NCBI GenBank assembly: GCA_035610365.1
Contig: CM069433.1
Coordinates: 129,598,545 to 129,662,544 of the forward strand
DNA: 64,000 nt
Reading direction: 5' to 3'
Origin: Aquatica leii
Lineage: Eukaryota > Arthropoda > Insecta > Coleoptera > Lampyridae
Shown here piece after piece: positions 1 through 11,989 of this stretch (position 1 is the stretch's first letter; each line of letters starts with the position of its first letter). The position numbers were made by a program, and so were the translations under genes. The notes below the pieces were generated by a model, which was given only the letters and a program-made list of their open reading frames with translations, searched no databases and was not told the DNA's origin.

Positions 1-73
1 TACTACACATGTTTAGTACATGTTTGAATGCACTAATTTCAAACTTTTTCATCTATTTGATACTGATTTTTAG

Positions 74-2356
74 GTTTAGCATTATCAAATGCTCAGTTTA
101 ATATCAATTGGTCTCAAGATGAAATTTATAATTACCTCATAGAACTATTTCGACCCAACTTAGATGATACACCTTTTGAATTAATGGTACCTATAAATCG
201 TCGACTGATTAAGATATCATTGCCAAAAGGGGAGAACTTGAATGGAAAATCACTCAAGGAAATTTTTCGACAAAAAGTAGTATATGTGAGAACTTTACAT
301 GAAATTGTCCGAGATGAGCTAGAAACTACATTGACTGAGGAGGATCATACCCTTGACAATGACATTCCAACTTCAAGCGCAAAGCGCAACAATATGAATG
401 TAAGTTACAGTTTCATTTACGTGTGGCTATATATACAGTGGTAAGCAAAATTATACATTTCATATACAGTAAACTCTCAACACACACTTTAAAAAAGAAG
501 TACAAACATTTCATGTTAAAGGCCTAATTTCACACAAAATGATAAAAAATTGAATTTGAAAAAACTAAAAAAAAAAAATTGCCACAAATAGAAACTTATG
601 CAATCTTTTAAAAGTAAACAAAAACAATGGTTTTCTAAATTTGGGTTGCATTGTTGATTTAGACCTTTTACAGTATTCGCTGTAAAAATTATGTTACAAG
701 TATTACAACACATGCATTAAATAACTAATTTTCACGTTAATACTGCTATACTATGCTGTTAATGAAATTTTCAAATAGGATGACATATAAGAACAATTTC
801 ATATTGATACTGAAACTGCAATAACCAAAAGCCTTGCTATGGACAAAGAAATTTCAATAAAAGACATTCTTACAAGAATTAGAGGTCACATTAAAGATAC
901 TATTTCTCAATTTAATATATATCGTGACGATATATTTAATTGCTGTGTAAGAGCAATGCGAAGAAAGATTTTTAATGAATATAATAGAATTTCTGTTAAA
1001 TTCAGTGATATCGAAGGAAATTCTGAGGGGGCTGTAGATATAGGAGGTCCAACTAGAGAGATGTTCCGTATAGATCTAAACTATATTAAAAAGAGTAAAC
1101 TATTTTTTGGAAGTGATAAAAAATACATATCACTAAGCAATGATGCTTTAAAAAATAAAGAATACTTTGAAACAGGTCGTCTAATAGGACTGTCTTTGAT
1201 TCATGGGGGAACAGGACCCCATTTCTTCAGCGAAAAATTGTATTCTATACTTGTATTTGGGTTTTCTGAAACACAACTTACGATTGAAGAAGTAGAACCT
1301 GAAATTAAAGACAAAATTTTAAAACTTCTAGAATTCGAAGACTTGCCTTTGTTACAGGAATATGTAAATGAGGAACACATATTTTCAATTGCCGGGTGCT
1401 ATCTCATTCAAAATATTGAAGAGAAGCAGAAACTCTATATTAGTAAGTTATACATTTTTAATTAAAAGTGCTGGCAATCGACTAGTCAACATTTGCGATT
1501 CGATGTTAATACTGCAGTGAAAATATATTTTGCTTCATGTGAATGGGTCTAGTCGACGAAATCGACTAACTCACTTTTTCGTAGTCAATGCTGGCAGTAT
1601 TAGTTTAATTATGTATTTCAGATATGGTTGAATGCCTACCACAGAGTTAGATCAGCCTTAGATCAGTTAAGGGAAGGCCTGGAAGTAGGCAGAATTTATA
1701 ATTCAATGAAACTCCATCCAGAAGCATTTAAAGATGTTATGTGCTGTGACCCCATATACCTTACTGCCATTATAGAAATTTTGTTTAAACCAGAATTCAG
1801 CGAGGTTGGCAGTGCTAAAAGAATCTGTGAAAATAGAATCATCACTTTTTGGAGGGACTTTTTAATAGATACTGAAGGTAAGTTCAGAAGGAACAGCGTT
1901 GGGATGGTGAAGAGGTGGGGATACTTCCCCAGTATTTGCCTCCTAGGCTTCTACATAATGCTACCATATGTGAAGCTACGATGCAAAAACCTTTGAAAAC
2001 AACAAGACAGAGAAGTGGGCGCGGGATTCGATCCCTCTATCACTAGACCAAACTGTTTTGATTCACTTTTGAGTAACCCTTAACTAATGGCTTTTAACTA
2101 TATTTTTGTTTTAGAAAGCGATGACAAAATCACATTAAACGACATTTTGGCATTTTCCACAGGAGCAGACGCAATTCCTCCTTTAGGGTTTGAGCAGGAA
2201 CCTACAATTTGTTTTGCTCATGATGAGAGTTTATTCCCTACTGCAAATACCTTTGGTCTGCAATTACGATTGCCTACCTGTCACAAAACTTATAATGAAT
2301 TTGGTTATTATATGCGTTTTGGAATTAGTAATTGCAATGATTTTGCATTTGCATAG
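74..2356 (+). CDS. HECT-domain E3 ubiquitin ligase (G2E3-like), 3' exons, possibly a pseudogene
   Basis: Four exons are visible: 74-399, about 779-1442, 1622-1877 and 2115-2356. The second holds HECT N-lobe sequence (VDIGGPTREMF near 1040). The last holds the C-lobe with the thioester cysteine in LPTCHKTYNEFGYYMRFG (Cys codon 2279-2281), followed by a stop. HECT ligases carry ubiquitin on this Cys before passing it to substrate. The exon 3-4 splice is clean and in frame (GAAG|GTAAGT to TTTTAG|AAAGC). Two faults are seen. The best acceptor of exon 2 (AG 777-778) opens onto an in-frame TAA at 788-790. The GT-AG pair 1443/1621 leaves exon 3 one base out of phase. The 5' part lies outside the window. 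The family call is firm; whether the gene works is doubtful. Confidence 0.72.
2014..2058 (-). repeat. tRNA-like (SINE head) fragment in a HECT intron
   Basis: On the minus strand an A-box-like TGGTCTAGTGA is followed closely by a B-box-like GATCGAATCCCGCGCCCAC. The spacing is far too short for a tRNA because the anticodon arm is missing. It is most simply a deleted tRNA or a decayed tRNA-derived SINE head lying in intron 1878-2114. Confidence 0.35.
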
Positions 2357-2442
2357 TCAATCTATGCAGTTTTCAGTATCTTTTACATGATCTTTCATTG
2401 TATTTTATTAGTGTGATAGGCACAGTAAGATTTAAAATTGGA

Positions 2443-2448
2443 AATAAA
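2443..2448 (+). terminator. Candidate polyadenylation signal of the HECT gene
   Basis: AATAAA lies about 90 bp after the HECT stop codon, a usual distance for an insect 3' UTR. A second AATAAA at 2531-2536 could also serve. Confidence 0.5.
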
Positions 2449-2449
2449 T

Positions 2450-2990
2450 ATTGTTTTAAGAATAGTTTGTTTTTTATATTAACAAGGTTCTTTTTAATGG
2501 TTTCATTAACTTATTAAGATTTCATTTTTCAATAAAATATCGGAAACTGAAATATACCATTATTTTGTTGTACATTTTATTACACTTTTCCAGACACAGT
2601 GAATTCCACAATACTGTTAACCCGAATAATATTAGTGAACATGTTTGATAATTTTACAAAAATAAACCAATTTCAAGTAGAGTATCTATCACTTTCTGTT
2701 TTTATATACGAACTAAATAAATACAAGGTGCATTCACATTGGAAACAGGTAGTGTTTAATAGAACACAGCCCTTTCAGGTAGGACAGAAAACTATCCAAC
2801 ACTAACAATAAAATGTTGCGTTAACACCAATTACAGATATGGTCCTCCAAAAAGACCAATTGCAGTAAGGATGAAGAGCTGAAAACTGCATTTTAAAGAC
2901 AAACCCAAAAGGCATATTTTGAGTGCAGCAGGTACGAAACATTTGCACGGAAACTTCAAATTGATAAAACCTTATTTATTACAATTTTTT
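2450..2990. other. AT-rich spacer, no gene seen
   Basis: Only short open frames without recognisable motifs. It separates the HECT gene from the integrase-like relic. Confidence 0.5.
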
Positions 2991-2991
2991 A

Positions 2992-5321
2992 TTATCTTAA
3001 CATAATATTTATTAAATTTCGTATCCTTAAATAATGATTAATACCATTAATTTCATCATTTTCAAGTGGGTCAGGAATAAGGTCAGTTATTTGTCGAATC
3101 TGTTGTTCATTCAAGTGCACTTCTGTTTGTGGAATAATTACATTATTCCTCGTTTCAATTTGAGGAAGTGGTCCAAAATTATCGACCCCATATTGATCGG
3201 GATTGTTCCAATAATTTGAATCTTTATGAGCATTGCCTTCAAGTACTGAACTATTCCACAATTGTAGTGGCGATCTTGCATTCATTGTACTCAAACTATG
3301 GTTATTCCATTATACTATAAACTCTCTTACTGATTTACGTATTCTGGATAGATACACATATTTCAAACAAAACAAATCCACTTCATTATTTTCATAAAGA
3401 ATGTTTTCACTTTCCATTAACAAAAATAAATTTTTATATGGTTTGGTAACAACTCGATTCACCTCTGACCACAGACGTTCTATCCTTTGGTTGTGAACGG
3501 ATCTTCCCGTAATGAAGCTACCTCTATTTAGACATCTTTCATTGAGCATATATCTTGCAACACCTATATTCTCAGTGCCCCTGTCCCCTCTTACACGACT
3601 GTGTAAACCAAAATTTCTTACTCCATTTTTAAATAATGAAATTACAGTTTCGGCTTTGTTATTGCACAAACAATCCAAATAGATAATTGTTCGACTATAC
3701 CCAACAACGCATCCATGATATACAAAACCAAAATTCACTAATTTATGATTAGAATCGATGTGCCTTAAAAAAATTCTTACATTGGCAAAACTTAAATTTG
3801 TATGCTTACTATAAGTAGTTGGCCCCTTTCACGTGGTACACCCTTCTCTGTATTGTATTTCTTCTCCTTAATGCTCTGCCAATTGAATCAATTCTTCTTA
3901 AAATTATTCTTACTCTGTTTCGTGTTACATGTATATGTCTCGATCGCAAACTGCCTAGAACATATACTTCTCCAGCACCAGGTGTATCTGATTTAATATC
4001 ACGAATGATTGAAGTTAAATGGTCATCATCAATAAAGGTTTGTTGAAAATTCCAATTTCTGTTCTTTCTAATAGAGTATTTCTTGATATGCATAACATTT
4101 TACTTATATTTGTCCACTTGAAACCAAGATTTCTTAAATAAACAACTTGTTCATTCCTAATATTATATTTTGGTCGACCTGTATGGCCACTACCGACAGT
4201 TAAAATGTTTGCATTAGTTGGTTCAATTATATCTAGAAGTAAAAATTAGGTGTGAATTTTCATTTAATTACGTAATAAGAAAGTAATAGCGAAGGCTTCC
4301 ACGGCCTGAATCTATACTAAGATAAGAATGTCTTCCTGGTTTGGACCGTGTCATTGTTGTTGTAACCGAAGTTGCCAACGTTTCGCCCACTTTCGTAAGG
4401 GCCTTCATCAGGGCGTGAGATAAATCGCAAAACTCAAACAAGTAACCGAAATCTAACTAAGAACTTCTCAAAAGTTAGGTTATCTAAATAAGAAAGAAAA
4501 CGATAACTTGAAAAAGCAAACGAAAATCTAACAAAGAACCACTACCGAGTTAGGTAATCAACTTGTGAACCAAGCCAGATTCCGTTTAGAATCTGCCCTG
4601 ATGAAACCCCTTACGAAAGTGGGCGAAACGTTGGCAACTTCGGTTACAACAATGACACGGTCCAAACATGTACCTAATTAATAAAATTCACATGGCTTTT
4701 TCGGAGTACTGCCAAACACAAGCAGAGCATCCAACATTTACCATAAAAGATTATATATTCTTGATATCATAATATACAATAAGTTTAACCATGTAAAACT
4801 TGTAGATTAGGGATGGCATAATTTTTACATGTCTGAAAAATTCTAATAGTCGACATAGATCATTACCAAGGAAGTGTTTCGACAAATAACACTATTTGGT
4901 TATTCACGTAATTAAATAAAGACATATTTCAATCTGTGGATACAATTCCCCAACTTCGTACTCAAAGCTTTCTTCAATACAGATCGATGCAAATTGTAAA
5001 ATGGTTTCATTTACACTATAATGCAGCATATTAAACATAACTTACCATCGTGTAAGATTGTTTGTATTGATCTAAACAGACTTAAATTGGTCTCATAAAT
5101 TCTTAGAAGTAGTTGCTGAAGATCATTACATGCACTTTGTATTAGGATTATTAAGGTATGGCAATTAGTTTCTAGTTTATAGGCATATTCGGATAATACT
5201 CGTATATCTGGCTGAGGTTGTTCATATCGATAACTATATGCCACTTCAAAAGATCGAACCAATTCCAACATAAACTCTTCTATATCTATTTGAAATCTAA
5301 CAGAAAACAGATCTTTGTCTA
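2992..5321 (-). pseudogene. Integrase-core (DDE) transposase, two exons, degraded
   Basis: An upstream exon (about 5321-5052) ends at a GTAAGT donor. The next exon starts after TTCTAG near 4230 and the two join in frame. Order of motifs: a GRP...helix-turn-helix stretch (GFKWTNISKMLCISRNTL), a basic linker, HIDSNHKL (first Asp), RGDRGTEN (second Asp), [15 protein letters not shown] (Glu), then STMNARSPLQLW. This arrangement matches the eukaryotic 'integrase core domain' transposases often annotated in fish and arthropods, perhaps Repbase IS3EU; the superfamily name is my inference. Damage: a frame change near 4050, another near 3800 before HIDSNHKL, and an in-frame TAA at 3307-3309. The intron holds the inverted repeat at 4315-4667. 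The start codon is not visible. Confidence 0.7.
4315..4667. repeat. Inverted repeat with about 72-bp arms, Penelope-like/hammerhead-like
   Basis: The left arm (4339-4411) and right arm (4596-4667) are near reverse complements; the left arm has a 3-nt insertion of GTT type. Each arm contains CTGATGA, a short GC-rich stem, then GAAAC and ACGGTC in its own reading direction. A second copy, interrupted by Harbinger element 2, lies at 36971-40876. Both copies share the outer flank ACTAAGATAAGAATGTCTTC. The element sits in the intron of the integrase-like transposase. Confidence 0.7.
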
Positions 5322-5339
5322 ACAGTTAAAAGGTAAACA

Positions 5340-6060
5340 ATAAGTAATAGCAGTAAAAGATGCATCAACATCTACGCTGTTGCCAATTTTGTTTCTAGAT
5401 ACAGCGCCACTAGTGGTTCATATTCAAAGCTGAAATTTTATATATTTCGTCCTCGTCCAATTTTATATATATATATCTGTACTCGTATTACCTGATATTT
5501 GGATGATATATATTATTTTTTTAAAATTTTTAATATATTGGCTTTATTTAATATACATATGTAAAAATATATATGGTAGAAACGGCGCCTCATAAAAGAA
5601 TCTCTTACGATTTCTAGGTAATTGTTCAATGAATCTTAAAAAAATATATTATGTAGCAGTTGAGAAATGTTTTCAATTATTATACAAGCAGAAGCTTGAC
5701 TTATTTTTAGTAGATGTCAACAGTTTTCTTAAAAAATTAAGAGTCATAACAAACAATAAATGTTACGAAAAATATTTACCTGATAGTTGTCTGTGTCATA
5801 GAATCGGAGAGTTAAACATTGTTTAACTATTGGTGAAATAAATAGCCCACAATGAGATTCTTATATGTACATTAAGAAATACTAAAAGCAAGAATATACA
5901 CTGCCGCCTAGAAGTTTACAATCACTTATAGAATTAAGAAAATAAATTATTATTTTACAGTAAAAGCTTTTCAGATTAATAAAAACATGTATTGCGTTAG
6001 AGATTATATGTTTTTAATAGAAAAACCGTTTTATTACAATAATTTTAAATGATTCTTAAA
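5340..6060. other. AT-rich stretch, no gene recognised
   Basis: Contains runs of TA/AT (around 5465-5580) and one 65-codon open frame at 5629-5826 with no recognised motif or neighbour that would support it. Confidence 0.45.
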
Positions 6061-7203
6061 ATAGACTTTTCATCAAGAGCACTGTTGGAGCAGTATCTAA
6101 ACTTGTAGAGCAGATAATTTTGAAAATTTTGATTTTACAATGGGTCTCTTTTTTGATATGTCTAGTGCTTTTGATTGTGTATCGCACTCAATACTTACTA
6201 ATTAGTTAAGAATGTACAACTTTGATGAAATTAGTCTAAATCTTATAAGTTCTTATTTAAACAACAGATTACAAGTAGTTTCTATAAACGGAATTATTTC
6301 AAATACTTGCAAAATTAAATGTGGAATGCCACAAGGATCGATACTTGGTCCTATACTCTTGTAAAAACTAATGTACCAAATTCTCAATGTGTTATTTATG
6401 CGGACGATACAACAGTATACATAAACAGTCATAGCTTGAATGATATTTTCAGATTAACGACTCAAACTAAAGTAGTAGTAAATAATTGGTGTGTAGCTAA
6501 TGACCTAAAGATAAATACAGAAAACACTCAAAAAATGTTATTTACTTTAAAGCGTTATACAAACTTTGAAAATCCGAAATCTATAAAATTTTTAGGAATT
6601 GACTTGGATAGTAAACTAAAATTTGAAAACCATATTAATAGTCTTGCTAAAAAATTAAGTTCATATATTTATTTATTAAGAAGACTCTCGAAAAATGTAT
6701 CAAGAGATATCTTGAAAAATGTATATTACTCTCTAATTTACAGCCATATTTCATATAGTATCATTGTATGGGGCAATTGTACAGCAATGCAAAAAATTTT
6801 TTCATTGCAACGTAAAGCTGTTCGCATTCTAGGTGGATTGCAATATAGAGACGATTGTAAAAATGTTTACATTAGAAAACACATACTAACTGTTCCTGCT
6901 CTTTATGTGTATGAATGTTTGCTCTATATTAAAAACCACAGTATAGATACCGATAGAGATTCTAACTTGACTGTTCATTCGTATAACACAAGAAAAAAAC
7001 ATGTAATAAAAAAAGAAAGATGCAGATTGATACAAACAGAGAATCAGTTCACGTATCAAGCTAAGATGTTTTTTAATGCACTACCACTTGCAGTTAAACA
7101 ACTCACTACTGCAAAGTTTCAAAAACGTATAAAACATTTTTTAATTACAAACTGTTTTTACAGTGTTAAAGATATTAGTGAAAGTTTAAATTTCTGTACT
7201 TAA
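6061..7203 (+). pseudogene. Non-LTR retrotransposon reverse transcriptase, 5'-truncated (CR1/jockey-like)
   Basis: Fragments of the RT palm are clear: FDMSSAFDCVSH near 6156, CGMPQGSILGPI near 6320, the catalytic YADDTTVY box near 6398, then FLGIDLDSKLKFENHI and the LINE C-terminal pattern HSYNTRKK. From about 6319 the frame is open for about 294 codons apart from a frame change next to the PQGS box. Further stops occur upstream (TAG at 6202). The upstream endonuclease and ORF1 are absent, as expected for 5' truncation on insertion. An (ATT)n tail follows. No RNase H follows the RT, which argues for CR1/jockey rather than I-type. Confidence 0.8.
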
Positions 7204-7256
7204 CTATACCTTTTTTCCTTGACGATTGTAAGATTTGTAAAATTATTTAACATGAA

Positions 7257-7281
7257 ATATATTATTATTATTATTATTATC
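7257..7281 (+). repeat. (ATT)n tail of the LINE
   Basis: Run of ATT/TTA units directly after the LINE 3' end, followed by AATAAA. Simple-repeat tails are typical of several non-LTR clades. Confidence 0.7.
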
Positions 7282-7329
7282 AATAAAGTTACCGCTAGAG
7301 TTGTTAACGGCTACACATAAACGAGGCAT

Positions 7330-7835
7330 TCTGGATATCGGTACATTTATGAAATATAAATTTACGCTTCTTGCATTAGACTCCAAAGATGGTTTGCAGA
7401 TACAGGACACACATTCCTTATCTTTCTGTCAACTTTATCTCACAGGAGTTCAATCAGGTTAAGATTTGGCAATTGAGCTGGCCAAATCATGTTTTTCAGA
7501 TTTCCAGACTTCTCTAAGTCTTCCAAATTGAAATATAAATGGACGACCAATAATTCTCAAGCCAAATCGATGGTTTAGAATTTCTCTATATTGCTCTCTT
7601 GAAGAAAAACATCCCTACACTAAAACTGGTCCATCACTGTGCTTTACCGTCAGTAGAACGTAAGCTGGCAATATCTTTTCTGTTACAGTACGCCGATTTT
7701 GATCCAAACATTTCAAACTTGGATTCTTCCGACCACAAAACCTTAGACCAATCTTTTTTGGTCCAATGTTGATGTAAGCTAGCCCACTGTTTTTGTAGCA
7801 GATGTTGTCGAACAGCAACTCGTCCATTAAGTCAA
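7330..7835 (-). pseudogene. Tc1/mariner-like transposase relic
   Basis: Read on the minus strand, the upstream part gives HWTKKDWSKVLWSEESKFEMF, the block before the first catalytic region of Tc1-like enzymes. About 60 codons on, in another frame, it gives IWPAQLPNLNLIELL, the degenerate form of the WPSQSPDLNPIEHLW block holding the last catalytic residue. Several frame changes and stops separate them. The element was a cut-and-paste DNA transposon and is now dead. Its terminal repeats were not located. Confidence 0.75.
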
Positions 7836-9690
7836 CCTTTTATCAATTCCAGCTTAATAGAGATGTCCAAGATGCTGTCAAATTGCCTTTACGATGCCAT
7901 TTTATTTATTTTTTTTTCTATACTACAGTTTCGTAATGAGGTAATCCAGCTAAGTGTCAATTCGATTGTACAGTTCTCTGTTAAACCTAATTGTATGACA
8001 AAGAACGACAGTACGTTAGGTTATATTTGTACAAAACTGTAAATGTTGTTGCAATAGATCTAAACCTGTACCCTTTATTACGAAGAGTTATTATTGCACT
8101 TGGTTTTTTAACGTCAAGTTCTTTATTTTTTGACATTGGTTACTTTAAAACTGATTCAACAGGAACCTGCTAATAAATATTCTGCATGCACCGACTTGTT
8201 TTTATCATACTAAAATGACATTGACAAACAGAACAATAAAAATTGACACAAAAATGACAAATAATAGACAACTACAACATAAAACGCCCTCTTGATCTTC
8301 CGAAAACTGCAATACTTTTGCTATATTTTTTTTAAATTTGTAAGGTAGCTTTTATAACGGTATTTGTATTAAAAGTAAGACAATATCAAAAAGAGTTTAT
8401 GCAAAAATAACATTATCTTTTAAACTACATTTCTTTCAAAATAATGTGTGTGATTCCAAACTTTTAGCATCAGTGTATATTGAAGTGTTTGTCTTTGAAA
8501 GAGGTATTTTTGTATCAGTTCACTGTTTGTATAAACTTCCAATGCATCTGCATTGCATTGTAAAATTTGTCTAAAATAGTAGATTGTAGATCTTCTAGAT
8601 GGAACATTACACTAATTTAACTGAAGTAAGAACCAAATTATGCATTATAAAAATTATAATAAAAGTAAGTCATATATAAAAGTTATGCTGTACAAGATAT
8701 TTGCAGATAGTTAAAAGAATATTTTGCAATTTTTAATAGTTAAAATAAGCTTTTAATTAATAATTCAAAACTTTAATCAAGTAATATTGTTTTAAAATCT
8801 ATTAAATACAAAGCCGCAATTTTTAATAAAGACTTAAATGCGACATTATTTTACTTATTGTTGACACAATGCTAAAATTATGGTTTCTATAAAACATTAT
8901 TAGTATTTTTATTTAAGTTACAATGTTATTGTATAATTTGCCAATTAATTTATTAATATTTTTTTGTTGCTTTTGAATTTTACTCCTACGCATTACTCTC
9001 TGAAGTGACTATTAATAAACAACATAATCCAATAAACGAAAAAATCTTTTAATCTTAATAAGAATATGATTTTTATAATTTAACCGCTTTAAATCTTTAT
9101 TTTTTTTAAGACGTCGTCTTTGCTAATAATTATCTAACTCTCAATATGTTTGACTTTAATTTGACGCAATATAATACACAATCATAATTATTCAAATTTT
9201 TATAGCTAAGTCTTTATATTATAATGTAAAACATTGTTTTATTTGTATTAATAATTTATTGATAAAAACCCGTTATCTTGGTTATACCCAAATATCAGTA
9301 GGATAAAAGTACTTCTTGGCAAAAAAATCGCAATAAAATAAATAGAGTAAAACATAAACCAAAAATGTTAGCAGTTTAAAACAGTTAATAATTAAATTGT
9401 AATAAAGAAAACTAAAAATGCGGCAAAACCAATAAAAACCAACTATAATATTTTTATGACACTTTTTATTATCTTAAAGGAAAAGTTATTTGGTAATTTA
9501 AAAATATGTCTATAACAAAATACATCATTTTAAGTTATGACTACAATATTCTAAAAACCTACCTAAAAAAATTAAAAGTTTATTTATTATATGTAAATAA
9601 AATAGTTTTTAGTCTTCACTCAATATATTACATATTGTTTCATTATAACTAGCAAGAATTTTAAACAAATCACATCTAGATTAACTTTAA
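7836..9690. other. Long AT-rich stretch without genes
   Basis: Very AT-rich, with stops in all frames and no terminal repeats or coding blocks recognised. It may be host intergenic or intronic DNA. Confidence 0.5.
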
Positions 9691-10387
9691 TATTTTGTTG
9701 GCGAAGTTAATTGTAACATTTTGCTCCCTTTACATCAAGCAGCCTACTACTACAACACCGGCTAACGATTTCAAGTCAATTATAATCTTGCAAATAAATA
9801 TTTAAAAGTAAACTAAAACTATGAGGGCGAAAAGAAGGATCGGAACATCTGTCAACTTGCTAAAATTACTTTAAATTAGCAAAAAGACCAATGGCGGCGA
9901 CCGCCATATCTGCAAGCGGTTCTGCAGCGATAAGAACGATCTAAATACTTCAATTAAAAATAACCTTCGTTCAATAACAATTCACAATCGCTAAAAGTGT
10001 AATAGTAAAATAACGACGAGAAATTAAATAAAAGAAAAGATCCTTAAATTGAACGATCAACGTCCCTACAAATTGTAACGTCCCGTTAGAGTTCATTACA
10101 TTTAAAATTCCATTTTGCATTCACATATTAATTTGCATTTAAATTTATTCAGTTTGGCAACGTCGCGTCGTATTTTGAATCGACCGAGCAATCGATTTTT
10201 GTTCGCACTTCCGTTTGAGCCATCTTTAGGCCTTACACGTCGTAGTGGTGCAAGGAAGACAAATTTTCTTAATTATGGCGTAAAAACGCATACAAATTAA
10301 TTTTTATTCGTTCCAACTAATTGCTGGTAAGTTTATCTTTGTTCCAATGTAAATTTCTATTGAATTCAACATTTTTAGTGATTTCAC
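9691..10387 (+). other. GC-richer block, possible host noncoding or 5' exon sequence
   Basis: Base composition rises (for example AATGGCGGCGACCGCC near 9890) and CpG is more common than in the flanks. A consensus splice donor, TTGCTG|GTAAGT, lies at 10327. No long open frame is convincing. It could be a 5' untranslated exon of a host gene whose other exons lie elsewhere. Harbinger element 1 is inserted directly after it. This is inference only. Confidence 0.25.
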
Positions 10388-10759
10388 AATGGCTGCTTAC
10401 AGTTAAGCTCAACCGTTTGCGCTTTGTCTCAACAGTTTAGTTGCAACATGTTTAGGTTAACTAAACGACATTTTCATATTTACGCTTTTTTCCTTTTAGC
10501 GGGAAAGTTACTGTTTGGTTACTCTAACCTCACTATTTACGACGTTTTGTTGTCTATGCATTTTGTGCAAGTTTTGTGTATATTTTATAATTTCAATAAT
10601 TTTCCTTTAGTAATTAGCTTGTGTAATAGTTTTTTTTGTGTTTTATGTTAATGAACTTTCATAACTTTTAAACAATATTTTTGATTTATTTATGGTAAGC
10701 AGGTACCTGTATTACAAATGCTTAATAATGAAAAAAATGTAATTATAGATAAATACATA

Positions 10760-11962
10760 ATGGATTTGCTCTTGTTATTTGCATTTAATGATGCTAACAA
10801 TGAAATAGAGGCTGTAAATGACTTATTTCGTCCAATAAATTATCAATTGGATAATCAACGCACACTAGTTAATCGTAATGAATATTATTATGAAATTACG
10901 ATTCCTAGATATACAATGGCACAGATAATTTTAGAATGTCTCGAGGTACATTCGAGGTAAAAAGCAGCTTACATCTTATTCAGTTTTGTATAATCTAACT
11001 TTTAGCATTTGATGATTGTTATATCTAACAATGCTGAACATGAGCGTACTCCGAAAGTAGTATTACAGAAAAAAACTGTTTACAACTTGGGTAATAAGTA
11101 AGCAGGAAAGTTTTTTGGCAGCTGGAGATCGATTTCATTTATCAAAGGGCAATGCGCATTATATATTTAAAGAAATTATTAACATATTTGTTAGATTAGC
11201 TCCAACTTATATACGGTGACCAGAGGTTCAACAACAACAAATAATAACCGAGGTAACTTTTTAAATAATATAAGTGATGATGATGAAATTGTAGACTTTT
11301 GAAGCGCGTTCACATGGGATTTCTGGTGTTGTAGGAGCAATTGACGGTTGCCACATTGCTTGTAAGCAACCCGTTAGAAACTACCATGATTATTATAATC
11401 GGAAAGCTATTGTGCTGCAAGGTAACATTTTTGTAAAGCATATTCAGTATAAATTACTATGACTTTTATAGCGGTTTGTGATCATAAGAAGAGGTTCACA
11501 GACATATTTGTGGGTATGCCAGGACGAATGCATGACGCCAGGGAATTTAGAAATAGTGGTTTATTTCATAATTTAAAAGATGATCAGCCACTGTTAGAGT
11601 CACATTTACATATTATTGGTGATTCGGCATACCCATTAATGATAAATGTTATGGTACCCTTTCGGGATACAGGGCATTTAAATAGAAGGCAAATAAGATT
11701 CAATAATAGTTTAAGCTTAATAAGATTAGTTATTGAAAGATCATTTGCATTATTAAAAGGAAAATTTCGCAGATTGAAGTATCTAGACATAAGTGATTTT
11801 GATTTAGGTAATAATATTATTGCTGCTGCCTGTGTTTTGCACAATATTATAATTGATAAGAATGAAGATGAAGACGAAATAAATAATGACGAGGAAATAA
11901 TAGAAGAACTATTTCACGAAGCCAACTTGAAAAGACAGACAATTGTAGATAATCTTTATTAA
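10760..11962 (+). pseudogene. Harbinger transposase (DDE nuclease), element 1
   Basis: The start MDLLLLFAF corresponds to MDVVELFLE in element 2. Blocks in order: N-terminal helical region, a KQESFLAAGDRF block, GAIDGCHIACKQP (first Asp), an intron of about 35 bp starting near 11421, HIIGDSAYPL (second Asp), and VIERSFALLKGKFRRL (Glu). The last exon is open from about 11459 to a stop at 11960-11962. Damage includes TGA at 11217-11219, where element 2 has Trp (VWP), and frame changes near 10950 and 11270. In Harbinger elements this protein cuts and rejoins DNA together with the SANT partner. Confidence 0.85.
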
Positions 11963-11989
11963 TTTAATCAAGAACTTGTAAAAATATAA

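Noticed and set aside
8300-9650. Possible satellite or origin-like AT tract
   Set aside because: AT-rich but with no repeat period or conserved box that I can see.
10115-10300. 61-codon open frame in the GC-richer block
   Set aside because: No motif, no splice link, and the block reads better as noncoding.
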